From the NCBI GenBank assembly GCA_040394475.1, contig JBEBSD010000057.1:1-41090 (forward strand): a DNA stretch of 41,090 nt. The letters are read 5' to 3'. This stretch comes from JBEBSD01 sp040394475 (lineage in GTDB: Bacteria; Bacteroidota; Bacteroidia; Cytophagales; Spirosomataceae). Under the pieces are notes generated by a model, which saw only the letters and a list, made by a program, of their open reading frames with translations, was not told the origin of the DNA and did not search any database. A program made the translations under genes and the position numbers. Shown piece by piece: positions 33,726 to 41,090 of this stretch; within the stretch, counting starts at the first letter, position 1, and each line of letters opens with the position of its first letter.

Positions 33726-34610
33726 ATGGAAACAGATTGGATCTCGGAATTTCTGGATTATCTGCGCTTCGAGAAGCGGGTGAGCCCGCATACCACCACG
33801 GCCTATGCGACTGATTTGCGGCAATTTTCGGAATACCTGCTGGAGCAGACGGCGCCCGTACTTCCCGAAGCAGCATCCAGGCAGTTGGTGAGGGGCTGGA
33901 TGGTCCAACTGGTTGCAGCTGGAATGAACCCTGTGACCGTGAACCGGAAAATGGCCTCTTTGCGGGCCTTCTATAAATACCTGCGTAAGAAAAAAGCCGT
34001 TGATAAAGATCCCTCCGGGCTGCTGAGCTCCTTAAAGAAACCGTTACGGCCTCCCGGGTTTGTAGAAGAAAAGAGCATGGAGCAGCTCCTGGAACACGTT
34101 GAGTTTGCCGACGATGCATCAGGCCTTCGCGACCGGCTCGTACTGGAGCTTTTGTACGGCACCGGGATCCGGCTGTCGGAGCTGACAGGCCTGAAAACGA
34201 CGGATGTGAATTTGCCGGCACGGACCTTGCGGGTGTTGGGCAAACGCTCCAGGGAACGGATTATCCCGTTCAACAAAGGACTCGGGGAATTGCTGCAACA
34301 GTATTTGCTGGTACGAAAGCCGGCGCAACCCCATGATTTTTTACTGCTGACCGATGCGGGGAGCCCCGTTTACCCGGTGATGGTGCAGCGGCTGGTCAAA
34401 CGCTACCTGACCTATGTCACGTCACTGGAGCACAAGGGACCGCACGTGCTGCGGCATACCTATGCCACCCACCTGCTCAATCGCGGCGCTGATCTCAATG
34501 CGATCAAGGAGTTGCTGGGACATTCCAGCCTGGCAGCTACCCAGATTTACACACACAATGCGATTGAGGAATTAAAAAAAACATTTTTACAAGCGCATCC
34601 CAAGGCGTAA
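33726..34610 (+). CDS. xerC: Tyrosine recombinase XerC/XerD
   Basis: This 294-residue protein has an N-terminal SAM-like core-binding domain (FLDYLRFEKRVSPHTTTAYATDLRQF) and a catalytic domain with all residues: Arg in GTGIRLSEL, Lys in the LRVLGKRSRERII hairpin, HxxR in HVLRHTYATHLL, His in ELLGHSS, and Tyr in TQIYTHN. Length and position after rpsU point to the housekeeping dimer-resolution recombinase, not an island integrase. I chose ATG 33726 rather than the GTG one codon upstream. Confidence 0.93.
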   Translation: METDWISEFLDYLRFEKRVSPHTTTAYATDLRQFSEYLLEQTAPVLPEAASRQLVRGWMVQLVAAGMNPVTVNRKMASLRAFYKYLRKKKAVDKDPSGLLSSLKKPLRPPGFVEEKSMEQLLEHVEFADDASGLRDRLVLELLYGTGIRLSELTGLKTTDVNLPARTLRVLGKRSRERIIPFNKGLGELLQQYLLVRKPAQPHDFLLLTDAGSPVYPVMVQRLVKRYLTYVTSLEHKGPHVLRHTYATHLLNRGADLNAIKELLGHSSLAATQIYTHNAIEELKKTFLQAHPKA

Positions 34611-34672
34611 CCCGGCTTTTTAAATTATATTTGGCTGGCCGTTAACCTATAATTTCATTTTACCTGTTACCA

Positions 34673-37255
34673 ATGAGTGATATTTTCCATGATGCCGTAA
34701 CCACCAAATACAATATTTTCAACAGCCTGTTTCTGAGCTTACCGTATAAGGGTATTTTTCAAACGGGCTCTATGTTGCCGATCGTGACGCAACGCTGTGA
34801 AGAAGGCTATCAGCAGGGGAAGTCGCCCAGAGAAATTATCGATTTGTTTTTTGACGAATTATTGGAAAATGCAGATGCCAAACAGCGGATGGACCTGTTG
34901 TTTTCAATGATCAAGTACATTGAAAGGCAGGTGGTGTTGTTCGACTCTGTAGAAGACGCTGCTTTCGATACGACACATGATATTAATGGAAAGGGATCGG
35001 TCCGTTTTCTGGCCAGTCGTATCGATTCGGAAGCAGTGTTTGAAAAGATGCTGAAGAAACTGGAAGACTTCAGTATCCGGATTGTCCTGACAGCGCACCC
35101 GACCCAATTTTACCCGGGGAAGGTCCTGGGCATTATCAATGATCTTGAGGTAGCGATCCGTAACAATGACTTTGCGGCCGTCAACCGGTTATTGCTGCAA
35201 TTAGGGAAGACCGGATTTATCAACAAGGAGAAACCCACGCCTTACGACGAGGCCGTGAGCTTGTGCTGGTTCCTGGAGAATGTGTATTACGAGGCAATCC
35301 CGGAAATTGTCTGGAAACTGGCCCAATCCCTCAATATGAGTGTCCACGACTGGGCGTATCCCCAATTGTTTCAACTTGGTTTCTGGCCGGGAGGCGACCG
35401 GGACGGTAATCCGTTTGTTGACCGGAAAACTACCCGTGCAGTTGCTGAAAAACTGCGTGGGACCTTATTAAGGGCTTATTTCCGGGATGTCAGGAAACTG
35501 AAGCGCCGCCTGACCTTTAAAGGGGTGGAGGACTATATTTCCGAATTGGAGCGAAAAATGAACAACACCATTTACGGTCCGGAGGAAGAAGGGTATGCCA
35601 ACGCAGAGGAGATCCTGGCCGAAATGGCGGAAGCCAGACAGGTACTGGTGGAAAAGCACGAGGGGCTGTTTACCGAACACCTGGATAAATTTACCCTGAA
35701 ACTCAGATTGTTCGGGTTCTTTTTTGCAAGCCTGGACATCCGCCAGGTAAGTACGAAGCACGAGAAAGCGTGGGAAGATATCCTCAAAAGACTGGAGGCG
35801 AAAATCCCATTGCTGAAATATGAAGATTTCACCGGCTGGGATGAAGCCCGGAAAATCGAATTGCTGCTCTCCCTGAATATCCCGCTCAGGATCGACGACT
35901 ACACCGACCCGATTACGCAGGATATCCTGGGATCCATCCATGCGATTAAAAAAATTCAGAAACGCAATGGTGAGGTGGGCGCACACCGGTATGTGATCAG
36001 CAATTGCTGCTCGGCATTGAATGTTATCCAGGTATTTGCGTTTGCCAAAAATCTGATTGCTGAAGAAGACGGATCGGTCACGCTTGATATTGTCCCGCTG
36101 TTCGAGACCATTGATGACCTGGCAAATGCCTGGGAAGTGATGAAAACGCTCTATGAGAATCCGCTGTACCGGGAACACCTCCGGCGCCGGGGCGATCATC
36201 AGACCATTATGGTGGGGTTCTCGGACGGCACCAAAGACGGGGGCTACCTGCGGGCCAACTGGTCGATCTTCCAGGCCAAAGAAAGCCTGACCCGGATTTC
36301 CCGTGAGAATGGGGTGAAAGTAACCTTTTTCGACGGCAGGGGAGGCCCTCCGGGACGTGGAGGCGGCAACAGCCAGGATTTTTATGGCTCCCTCGGTAGG
36401 GATATTGAGGATAAGGAGATTCAGTTGACCATACAAGGACAGACAATCAGCTCGAATTACGGTACCGTCGTAACGGCGATGTATAACCTGGAACGGCTGT
36501 TTACCGCCGGACTGGAAAACCACCTGTTCAGTTCGCAGCGGAAAGACGAACAACTCAATGAGGCGGATAAAGCCTTGCTGGAAGAGTTGGCCGAGTTGTC
36601 GTACCACTCGTACCTGAAACTGAAAAATCACCCGTCGTTTGTCCCGTTCCTTGAAAAAAGGACCCCGCTGCGCTTTTATGGCCAAACCAATATCGGGAGC
36701 CGCCCGACCAAGCGGGGAAGCGGGGAGGGCATGCGGTTTGAAGACCTGAGGGCTATCCCTTTTGTGGGCTCCTGGGCACAGATGAAGCAGAATGTCCCCG
36801 GTTTCTACGGGTTTGGCGAAGCGATGGAGACCCTTAAAAACCAAGGGAAGCTGGATCAGATTACGGCGCTCTACAAGAAGTCGCTGTTTTTCAGAACGCT
36901 GATTGAGAATACCATGCAGGCTTTGGCCAAGTCATTTTTCCCCGTGACCGCCTACATGCGGAAGGAAGCGGAGTTCAGTGAATTCTGGGAAATGATCTAC
37001 ACCGAATTTAACCGGACTACAGAGATGCTGCTTGCAATTTCGGGACAGACAGAACTGCTGGACAGCAATATTGCTACAAAGGAATCTATTAAGATGCGGG
37101 AGCTGATTGTCCTGCCGCTGATTACCATCCAGCAATATGCCCTGCAGATACAGGCGGAAAACAACGACCTGACCCAGCAGGAGATCGAGCTGTACAATAC
37201 ACTCATCATGCGGGCGATGTTCGGGATTATCAATGCCGGGCGGAATTCAGCCTGA
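34673..37255 (+). CDS. ppc: Phosphoenolpyruvate carboxylase
   Basis: Ppc adds bicarbonate to phosphoenolpyruvate to make oxaloacetate, refilling the TCA cycle. The 860-residue protein shows VLTAHPTQFYPGKVLG (catalytic His), FWPGGDRDGNPFV, VGFSDGTKDGGYLRANW and FFDGRGGPPGRGGGNS (catalytic Arg and Gly loop), and ends in the conserved IMRAMFGIINAGRNSA. The length fits the family. It is downstream of xerC by 62 bp on the same strand and convergent with the AraC gene. Confidence 0.96.
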   Translation: MSDIFHDAVTTKYNIFNSLFLSLPYKGIFQTGSMLPIVTQRCEEGYQQGKSPREIIDLFFDELLENADAKQRMDLLFSMIKYIERQVVLFDSVEDAAFDTTHDINGKGSVRFLASRIDSEAVFEKMLKKLEDFSIRIVLTAHPTQFYPGKVLGIINDLEVAIRNNDFAAVNRLLLQLGKTGFINKEKPTPYDEAVSLCWFLENVYYEAIPEIVWKLAQSLNMSVHDWAYPQLFQLGFWPGGDRDGNPFVDRKTTRAVAEKLRGTLLRAYFRDVRKLKRRLTFKGVEDYISELERKMNNTIYGPEEEGYANAEEILAEMAEARQVLVEKHEGLFTEHLDKFTLKLRLFGFFFASLDIRQVSTKHEKAWEDILKRLEAKIPLLKYEDFTGWDEARKIELLLSLNIPLRIDDYTDPITQDILGSIHAIKKIQKRNGEVGAHRYVISNCCSALNVIQVFAFAKNLIAEEDGSVTLDIVPLFETIDDLANAWEVMKTLYENPLYREHLRRRGDHQTIMVGFSDGTKDGGYLRANWSIFQAKESLTRISRENGVKVTFFDGRGGPPGRGGGNSQDFYGSLGRDIEDKEIQLTIQGQTISSNYGTVVTAMYNLERLFTAGLENHLFSSQRKDEQLNEADKALLEELAELSYHSYLKLKNHPSFVPFLEKRTPLRFYGQTNIGSRPTKRGSGEGMRFEDLRAIPFVGSWAQMKQNVPGFYGFGEAMETLKNQGKLDQITALYKKSLFFRTLIENTMQALAKSFFPVTAYMRKEAEFSEFWEMIYTEFNRTTEMLLAISGQTELLDSNIATKESIKMRELIVLPLITIQQYALQIQAENNDLTQQEIELYNTLIMRAMFGIINAGRNSA

Positions 37256-37272
37256 GGGGGCGGGGTACGGAT

Positions 37273-38151
37273 TTACGCTGCCCGTTCGGTCAGGAATTTA
37301 CGTTTGTATTCCAGCGGAGTCATACCGGTCACTTTTTTGAAATGGCGGTAGAAATTGGAAACATTGTTGAAGCCGCATTCGAAACAAAGCACTTCAATGG
37401 GGAATTTGTCTTCGATTAACATGCGGCAGGTATGGCTGATGCGGATCTCAATGAGGAAATCATAGTACGATTTCTTCGTCATCATTTTAAAATACCGGCA
37501 AAAAGAAGTGACGCTCAAGTGCGTGAGCCCGGCGATCTCTTCCAGGGTAATGTCTTTCTTGAAGTTAGCCAGCGTGTAGTTGTAAACCTTGTTCAGTCGT
37601 AAGGTTTCCTGCTCGTTCGACTTGTAAAAGGCATGTGCGGAAGCGATGGTATCATATTCTTCGGTTTCGGACAGCACTCTCAGGATCTGGACAAACAGGA
37701 TCAGCCGTTCCATGGACGTGGCGCTCACCGTCTGGTAAAGCAGCCGGATCAGCTCTTCCCGCGTCCTGCCTTCTATATGCAGTCCTTTCTTGGCTTTTTC
37801 GTAAAGTCTGGGGAGCAGATAAGCCTCCGGCAGGTTGGCAAAATCTTTTCCCAGGCAGTCGGGCAGAAACTGCAGCACAATAGCCTCCACACTTTTTTCC
37901 GGATCGTTCTGATAATATTCTTCATCGCAACGCCAGGTATGCGGAAGGTTCTCGCCCAGCAATATCATTTCCCCTTCCGAAAAATTACGGACACTGTCCC
38001 CGATAAACCGGACGCCCCGGCCGCGGATCGTATAGTGCAGTTCGAGCTCAGGGTGAAAATGCCAGATCCGTCCGAAATTCGGCCCGGTAGTATGGGTAAT
38101 GGAAAAGGAATTCTGAAGCGGAATATTGATTTTATGGAAATGCGGTTTCAT
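37273..38151 (-). CDS. AraC-family transcriptional regulator
   Basis: This 292-residue protein has an N-terminal cupin-like sensor domain (HFHPELELHYTIRGRGVRFIGD, then EMILLGENLPHTW). The C-terminal double HTH spans about residues 190-290: ITLEEIAGLTHLSVTSFCRYFKMM and IEVLCFECGFNNVSNFYRHFKKVTGMTPLEYK. It is divergent from the fucose-isomerase-like gene across a 307-bp region, so it likely controls that gene in response to a sugar. Both ends of the protein fit the family. Confidence 0.94.
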   Translation of the reverse strand: MKPHFHKINIPLQNSFSITHTTGPNFGRIWHFHPELELHYTIRGRGVRFIGDSVRNFSEGEMILLGENLPHTWRCDEEYYQNDPEKSVEAIVLQFLPDCLGKDFANLPEAYLLPRLYEKAKKGLHIEGRTREELIRLLYQTVSATSMERLILFVQILRVLSETEEYDTIASAHAFYKSNEQETLRLNKVYNYTLANFKKDITLEEIAGLTHLSVTSFCRYFKMMTKKSYYDFLIEIRISHTCRMLIEDKFPIEVLCFECGFNNVSNFYRHFKKVTGMTPLEYKRKFLTERAA

Positions 38152-38458
38152 ACGAAGATCAACTGATTCAACTGCTCAAAGAGGTTTCAACCCCCTTTAA
38201 TTACTGCATCAAAGTGGGAAGATACTATTTTTTTGGTAAATAATGCTACCAATGGTAAGATCCTACAGGAATTCGCTAAAAAGCTGTAATGGATGGCCCT
38301 TGTTATTCTGCAAATTTGACTAGCCATTTTACTCCGACATTTTGTTTGCGGATTTTATCACCGTCCGTGACGAAATAAGCACTTGTCAGGATCCGGTGGC
38401 GTGTTTGGAAAGACCGGGTAAATTGAATCAGAAAACAATAATTTAACGTAGCATCAGT
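38152..38458. other. Divergent control region between araC-like and isomerase-like genes
   Basis: This 307-bp region should hold both promoters and the AraC operator. It includes the inverted ACCAATGGT (38249-38257). I see no open frame and no clear -33/-7 pair. Confidence 0.45.
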
Positions 38459-40078
38459 ATGCAAAAGGAAGTTTGGTTAGTGGCAAGCGGAGACTTGCGC
38501 CCTGCAGCCAATGAAGTGGGATGGGAGGCGCAGGCTGCCATGGAAAAGCAGTTGGAATCGGCGGTGAGTTCGATGGGATGGACCCTGAAGCGGGCGCATC
38601 CCTACCAGCCGGAAAAGAAACATGGTTTTATTGATTCCCAGAAATACGGAATAGAAGTTTTCCGGAATATTCCGGCAGACAAGCCTTTGATTGTTGCCGA
38701 AAGTGTCTGGCAGTACACCCATCACGTGCTGGCCGGACTTTCCACCCACAAGGGGCCTGTGCTGACACTTGCCAATTGGAGCGGGCAATGGCCGGGGCTG
38801 GTGGGAATGCTCAATATCAATGGATCGCTGACCAAAGCCGGTGTTGACTACAGTTCGCTCTGGAGTGAGAATTTTGACGATGCTTTTTTTCTGAATGGGT
38901 TGGCCGAATGGTTTGAGACGGGTACCATCCGGCATGATAAGAGCCATATTAAGGGATATAACCTGGTGCGCATCCCTTCGGAGGACGAACGGATCGGTCG
39001 GGAGTTCGGTGAGCGGCTGAAGACGCAGAAGGCCATTATGGGGGTGTTTGACGAAGGCTGTATGGGCATGTTCAATGCGATTGTTCCCGATCATCTGCTT
39101 CATGAAACCGGGATATTCAAGGAGCGGCTAAGCCAGTCGACCCTGTATGCCCGGATGCGTGAAGTGACGGGTCAGGAAGCGGAGGCGGTCCTGGAGTGGC
39201 TGCTGGATAAGGGGATGCGCTTCAGCTGGGGGACCGACGGCGCGTCGGAACTCACCCGGGAGCAGACGCTGGATCAATGTAAAATGTATATAGCTGCGGT
39301 TCGGTTGGCCGATGAATTCGGGTGCAGTACGATCGGGATCCAATACCAGCAAGGGTTGAAAGACCTGACCGCTGCCAGTGACCTTGTCGAAGGATTATTG
39401 AACAACACCGACCGGCCGCCGGTATATGCTGCAGACGGACGGGAACTGTATCCCGGAGTAGCGCTGCCGCATTTCAACGAAGTAGATGAATGCGCGGGTA
39501 TCGATGCCCTGGTCACCTATCACCTATGGCGGGAATTGGGAATGTCGGGCGAGAACACCCTGCACGACCTGCGCTGGGGGCAGCATTACAAAGGGAATGG
39601 TATCGATGATTTTGTTTGGGTATTCCTGATTTCCGGGGCTGCTCCGCCTGCACATTTTACCGGCGGATACCAAGGAGCATCCAGCGACCGGCAGCCGGCG
39701 ATGTATTTTAAGCTGGGAGGCGGTACCTTGAAAGGGGTAAGCAAACCGGGCGCAATCGTCTGGAGCAGGATCTATATAAAAGAAAACGGGCTGCATTGCG
39801 ACCTGGGTGTGGGCACAGTGGCCGATCTGCCGGAAGAAGAAACCAACCGCCGGTGGCAGGAAACAACCCCCGAATGGCCGATCATGCACGGCATCCTGCA
39901 GGGAGTTTCCCGCGATCAGATGATGGCGAGTCACCAGGCGAATCATATTCAGGTGGTTTATGCCGATGATGAAAGCGCGGCACAAAGGGCGTGCCGGATC
40001 AAAGCGGCCGCACTGGAGGCAATGGGTATCCGGGTACATTTCTGTGGGGATGTGGATTACAGCTGTGTAAGAAGCTGA
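38459..40078 (+). CDS. L-fucose/L-arabinose isomerase-like protein
   Basis: This 539-residue cytosolic protein resembles the fucose/arabinose isomerase superfamily: an N-terminal Rossmann-like half (PLIVAESVWQYTHHVLAGL, PVLTLANWSGQWPGLVGML), the central GVFDEGCMGMFNAIVPDHLLHETG, and a C-terminal half with CAGIDALVTYHLWREL and VWSRIYIKENGLHCDLGVG. Isomerases of this group convert aldoses to ketoses with Mn2+. Whether this paralogue is an active isomerase is not certain, and no kinase, aldolase or transporter is adjacent. It is divergent from an AraC regulator that probably controls it. Confidence 0.75.
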   Translation: MQKEVWLVASGDLRPAANEVGWEAQAAMEKQLESAVSSMGWTLKRAHPYQPEKKHGFIDSQKYGIEVFRNIPADKPLIVAESVWQYTHHVLAGLSTHKGPVLTLANWSGQWPGLVGMLNINGSLTKAGVDYSSLWSENFDDAFFLNGLAEWFETGTIRHDKSHIKGYNLVRIPSEDERIGREFGERLKTQKAIMGVFDEGCMGMFNAIVPDHLLHETGIFKERLSQSTLYARMREVTGQEAEAVLEWLLDKGMRFSWGTDGASELTREQTLDQCKMYIAAVRLADEFGCSTIGIQYQQGLKDLTAASDLVEGLLNNTDRPPVYAADGRELYPGVALPHFNEVDECAGIDALVTYHLWRELGMSGENTLHDLRWGQHYKGNGIDDFVWVFLISGAAPPAHFTGGYQGASSDRQPAMYFKLGGGTLKGVSKPGAIVWSRIYIKENGLHCDLGVGTVADLPEEETNRRWQETTPEWPIMHGILQGVSRDQMMASHQANHIQVVYADDESAAQRACRIKAAALEAMGIRVHFCGDVDYSCVRS

Positions 40079-40168
40079 GCAATCGGCCGCATCGGTGTAC
40101 TCCATAGAAACGCAGTATGAATTTTTTGTAAAGCTATTGTGCCCGGTATTAAATAATTGCTTCAGGCA

Positions 40169-40202
40169 ACTGAAAGAATGGTCTTTTGACTGTTCTTTCA
40201 GT
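40169..40202. terminator. Long hairpin between isomerase-like gene and sigma factor
   Basis: ACTGAAAGAA and TTCTTTCAGT form a perfect 10-bp stem, extended inward by GTC/GAC around TTTT. It lies about 90 bp past the isomerase-like stop. It could end that transcript or control the sigma gene. Confidence 0.5.
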
Positions 40203-40221
40203 ATTTTGTGAAAGGGTTCGG

Positions 40222-40241
40222 TGCCTGGAAGCTTCCAGGCA
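40222..40241. promoter_or_regulatory. Perfect 20-bp palindrome upstream of the ECF sigma gene
   Basis: TGCCTGGAAGCTTCCAGGCA is a perfect palindrome without a spacer, ending 32 bp before the sigma start codon. It looks like a dimer binding site. Confidence 0.45.
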
Positions 40242-40273
40242 GACGAGCCGGCACCTGTTATCTGAAGTAAAAG

Positions 40274-40849
40274 ATGGGTATGAATGTAAGTGATGCGGAA
40301 TTGATGCAGAAGGTCGGGCTAAGCGACAAAGCCGCCTTCCGGGAGCTCTATGACCGTTACCAGGAAGATCTTTATCGTCTCGCAGTCCGCAAGGTCCGGG
40401 AGAAAGCAATCGCGGAAGAAATTGTTCAGGACATTTTTGTAGGGGTCTGGGAAAAGCGGATGCAGCTGCAAATCACTGAAATCCGGGGTTACCTCCTGCG
40501 CTCGGTCAGAAATGCAGTTCTCGACCACATAAGGGCGCAGGCAGTTCGGCTAAATTACGCCAGGCACTATGCTTCCGGCTACGATTCGTCGGCACAAAAC
40601 AGCACCGACGATTTAATCGCCCTGCATGAATTGACCACCGCTCTTAACCAGGGCATGGAAACGCTGTCGGAAAAGACGCGCGAGATATTCCGGTTTAACC
40701 GGATCGATGCCCTGAGCGCCAACGAAATAGCCACCCGGCTCAATATGCCTCAACGTACCGTAGAATACCACATTACACTCGCCCTGCGCACCCTCCGCGA
40801 ACGGCTGAAGGATTTTCTGCCCGTTGTTGTCTGCATCGGTCTCTTCTGA
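40274..40849 (+). CDS. ECF-type RNA polymerase sigma factor
   Basis: This 191-residue sigma factor has region 2 (FRELYDRYQEDLYRLAVRKV ... AEEIVQDIFVGVWEKR) and region 4 (LSANEIATRLNMPQRTVEYH, then LALRTLRERL), without region 3, as in the Bacteroidetes expansion family of sigma-70 factors. The start may be ATG 40274 or ATG 40280. Such genes are usually followed by an FecR-like anti-sigma gene and a SusC-type receptor. Here the next 240 bp are tandem repeats up to the window edge. The hydrophobic C-terminus (FLPVVVCIGLF) is unusual but common in this group as far as I recall. Confidence 0.92.
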   Translation: MGMNVSDAELMQKVGLSDKAAFRELYDRYQEDLYRLAVRKVREKAIAEEIVQDIFVGVWEKRMQLQITEIRGYLLRSVRNAVLDHIRAQAVRLNYARHYASGYDSSAQNSTDDLIALHELTTALNQGMETLSEKTREIFRFNRIDALSANEIATRLNMPQRTVEYHITLALRTLRERLKDFLPVVVCIGLF

Positions 40850-40867
40850 GTGTCTTCCTGGGTTCGA

Positions 40868-41090
40868 CTCCTGGGTTCGACTTCGCTCACCCACCGGGTA
40901 TTAGCGGGCGCCCATTCCCCGTTGCCCATTCCCCAATCTTCGGCTCCTGGGTTCGACTTCGCTCACCCGCCGGGTATTAGCGGGCAGTCATCTAGCAGCG
41001 CGCCCATTCCCCGTTGCCCATTCCCCAATCTTCGACTCCTGGGTTCGACTTCGCTCACCCGCCGGGTATTAGCGGGCAGTCATCTAGCAG
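40868..41090. repeat. Tandem repeat, units of 76 and 92 bp, cut by the window edge
   Basis: Units start at 40868, 40944 and 41036 with CTCCTGGGTTCGACTTCGCT. The second and third contain a 16-bp insertion (AGTCATCTAGCAGCGC) absent from the first. Each full unit holds CCCATTCCCC twice and a potential CCCGC/GCGGG hairpin. A partial copy (TTCCTGGGTTCGA) lies at about 40855. No open frame is conserved through the units. Confidence 0.88.

Noticed and set aside
33726..34610. The XerC-like recombinase as integrase of the mnmE-linked island
   Set aside because: It is 22 kb away, in the standard rpsU-xerC order, and has the length and motifs of a housekeeping Xer protein.
35468..36844. A 458-codon minus-strand frame opposite ppc
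   Set aside because: The plus strand encodes an intact phosphoenolpyruvate carboxylase with all motifs.
40868..41090. A CRISPR array at the right edge
   Set aside because: The units repeat almost entirely, including the would-be spacers, and the period is 76-92 bp. It is a plain tandem repeat.
1..41090. tRNA, rRNA, tmRNA or other standard RNA genes
   Set aside because: I looked in the gaps by eye for cloverleaf-like and known RNA sequences and found none I could support.

Overview
The window looks like a chromosomal segment of a Bacteroidota member, most plausibly of the Cytophagales (Dyadobacter/Spirosoma-like). This is inferred from a SusC/SusD pair, a type IX secretion C-terminal domain, tandem rhomboid proteases, the rpsU-xerC order, an ECF sigma factor of the Bacteroidetes expansion type, and promoters of the TTTG / TAnnTTTG kind. 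Most genes are housekeeping and GC-balanced. The left 4 kb, the 7-12 kb stretch and a methyltransferase at 28.1-28.8 kb are AT-richer and look acquired.

Layout. 1-3.6 kb: LysE-type exporter, a frameshifted HxlR regulator with a perfect palindromic operator, and an S41-peptidase lipoprotein with a frameshifted C-terminus. The first 119 bp repeat part of that peptidase gene, which suggests a tandem duplication with a 1542-bp period. 4.3-6.5 kb: secreted GH42-like glycosidase with a T9SS sorting domain. 7.2-12.07 kb: an accessory island attached to the 3' end of mnmE. It carries a class II Fic protein, a DUF3024 protein, a RhuM-Fic/Doc protein, an AlbA/Schlafen-type regulator and a broken IS1-like transposase gene. 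12.05-25.6 kb: mnmE, SusD, SusC, a TraB/GumN protein, dxs, two rhomboids and mutL, all on the minus strand. 25.8-32.3 kb: a 54-residue membrane protein, a small membrane protein, argH, a methyltransferase bracketed by palindromic repeats, a UbiA prenyltransferase divergent from a type III polyketide synthase, and a TerC-family protein. 32.3-41.1 kb: Ppx/GppA, rpsU, xerC, ppc, an AraC regulator divergent from a fucose-isomerase-like protein, an ECF sigma factor, and a tandem repeat running off the right edge.

Main finding. The last codons of mnmE (F-C-I-G-K-stop) and about 80 bp beyond them occur three times in the same orientation (near 12.0, 10.1 and 7.35 kb). They divide the island into two cassettes. 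The mnmE (trmE/thdF) 3' end is the known attachment site of Salmonella genomic island 1, so this looks like an independent tandem array of integrative cassettes at the same target in a Bacteroidota chromosome, here carrying Fic and AlbA genes and no recombinase. Each cassette appears to have its own regulation. The fic promoter overlaps repeated TGCGGAG sites, and a hairpin repeat with a compensatory base change lies next to fic and again beyond the outer repeat.

A second repeat family is a 24-bp palindrome (10-bp arms, GGGA loop) present five times: once beside the outermost island repeat and in two pairs bracketing the AT-rich methyltransferase gene.
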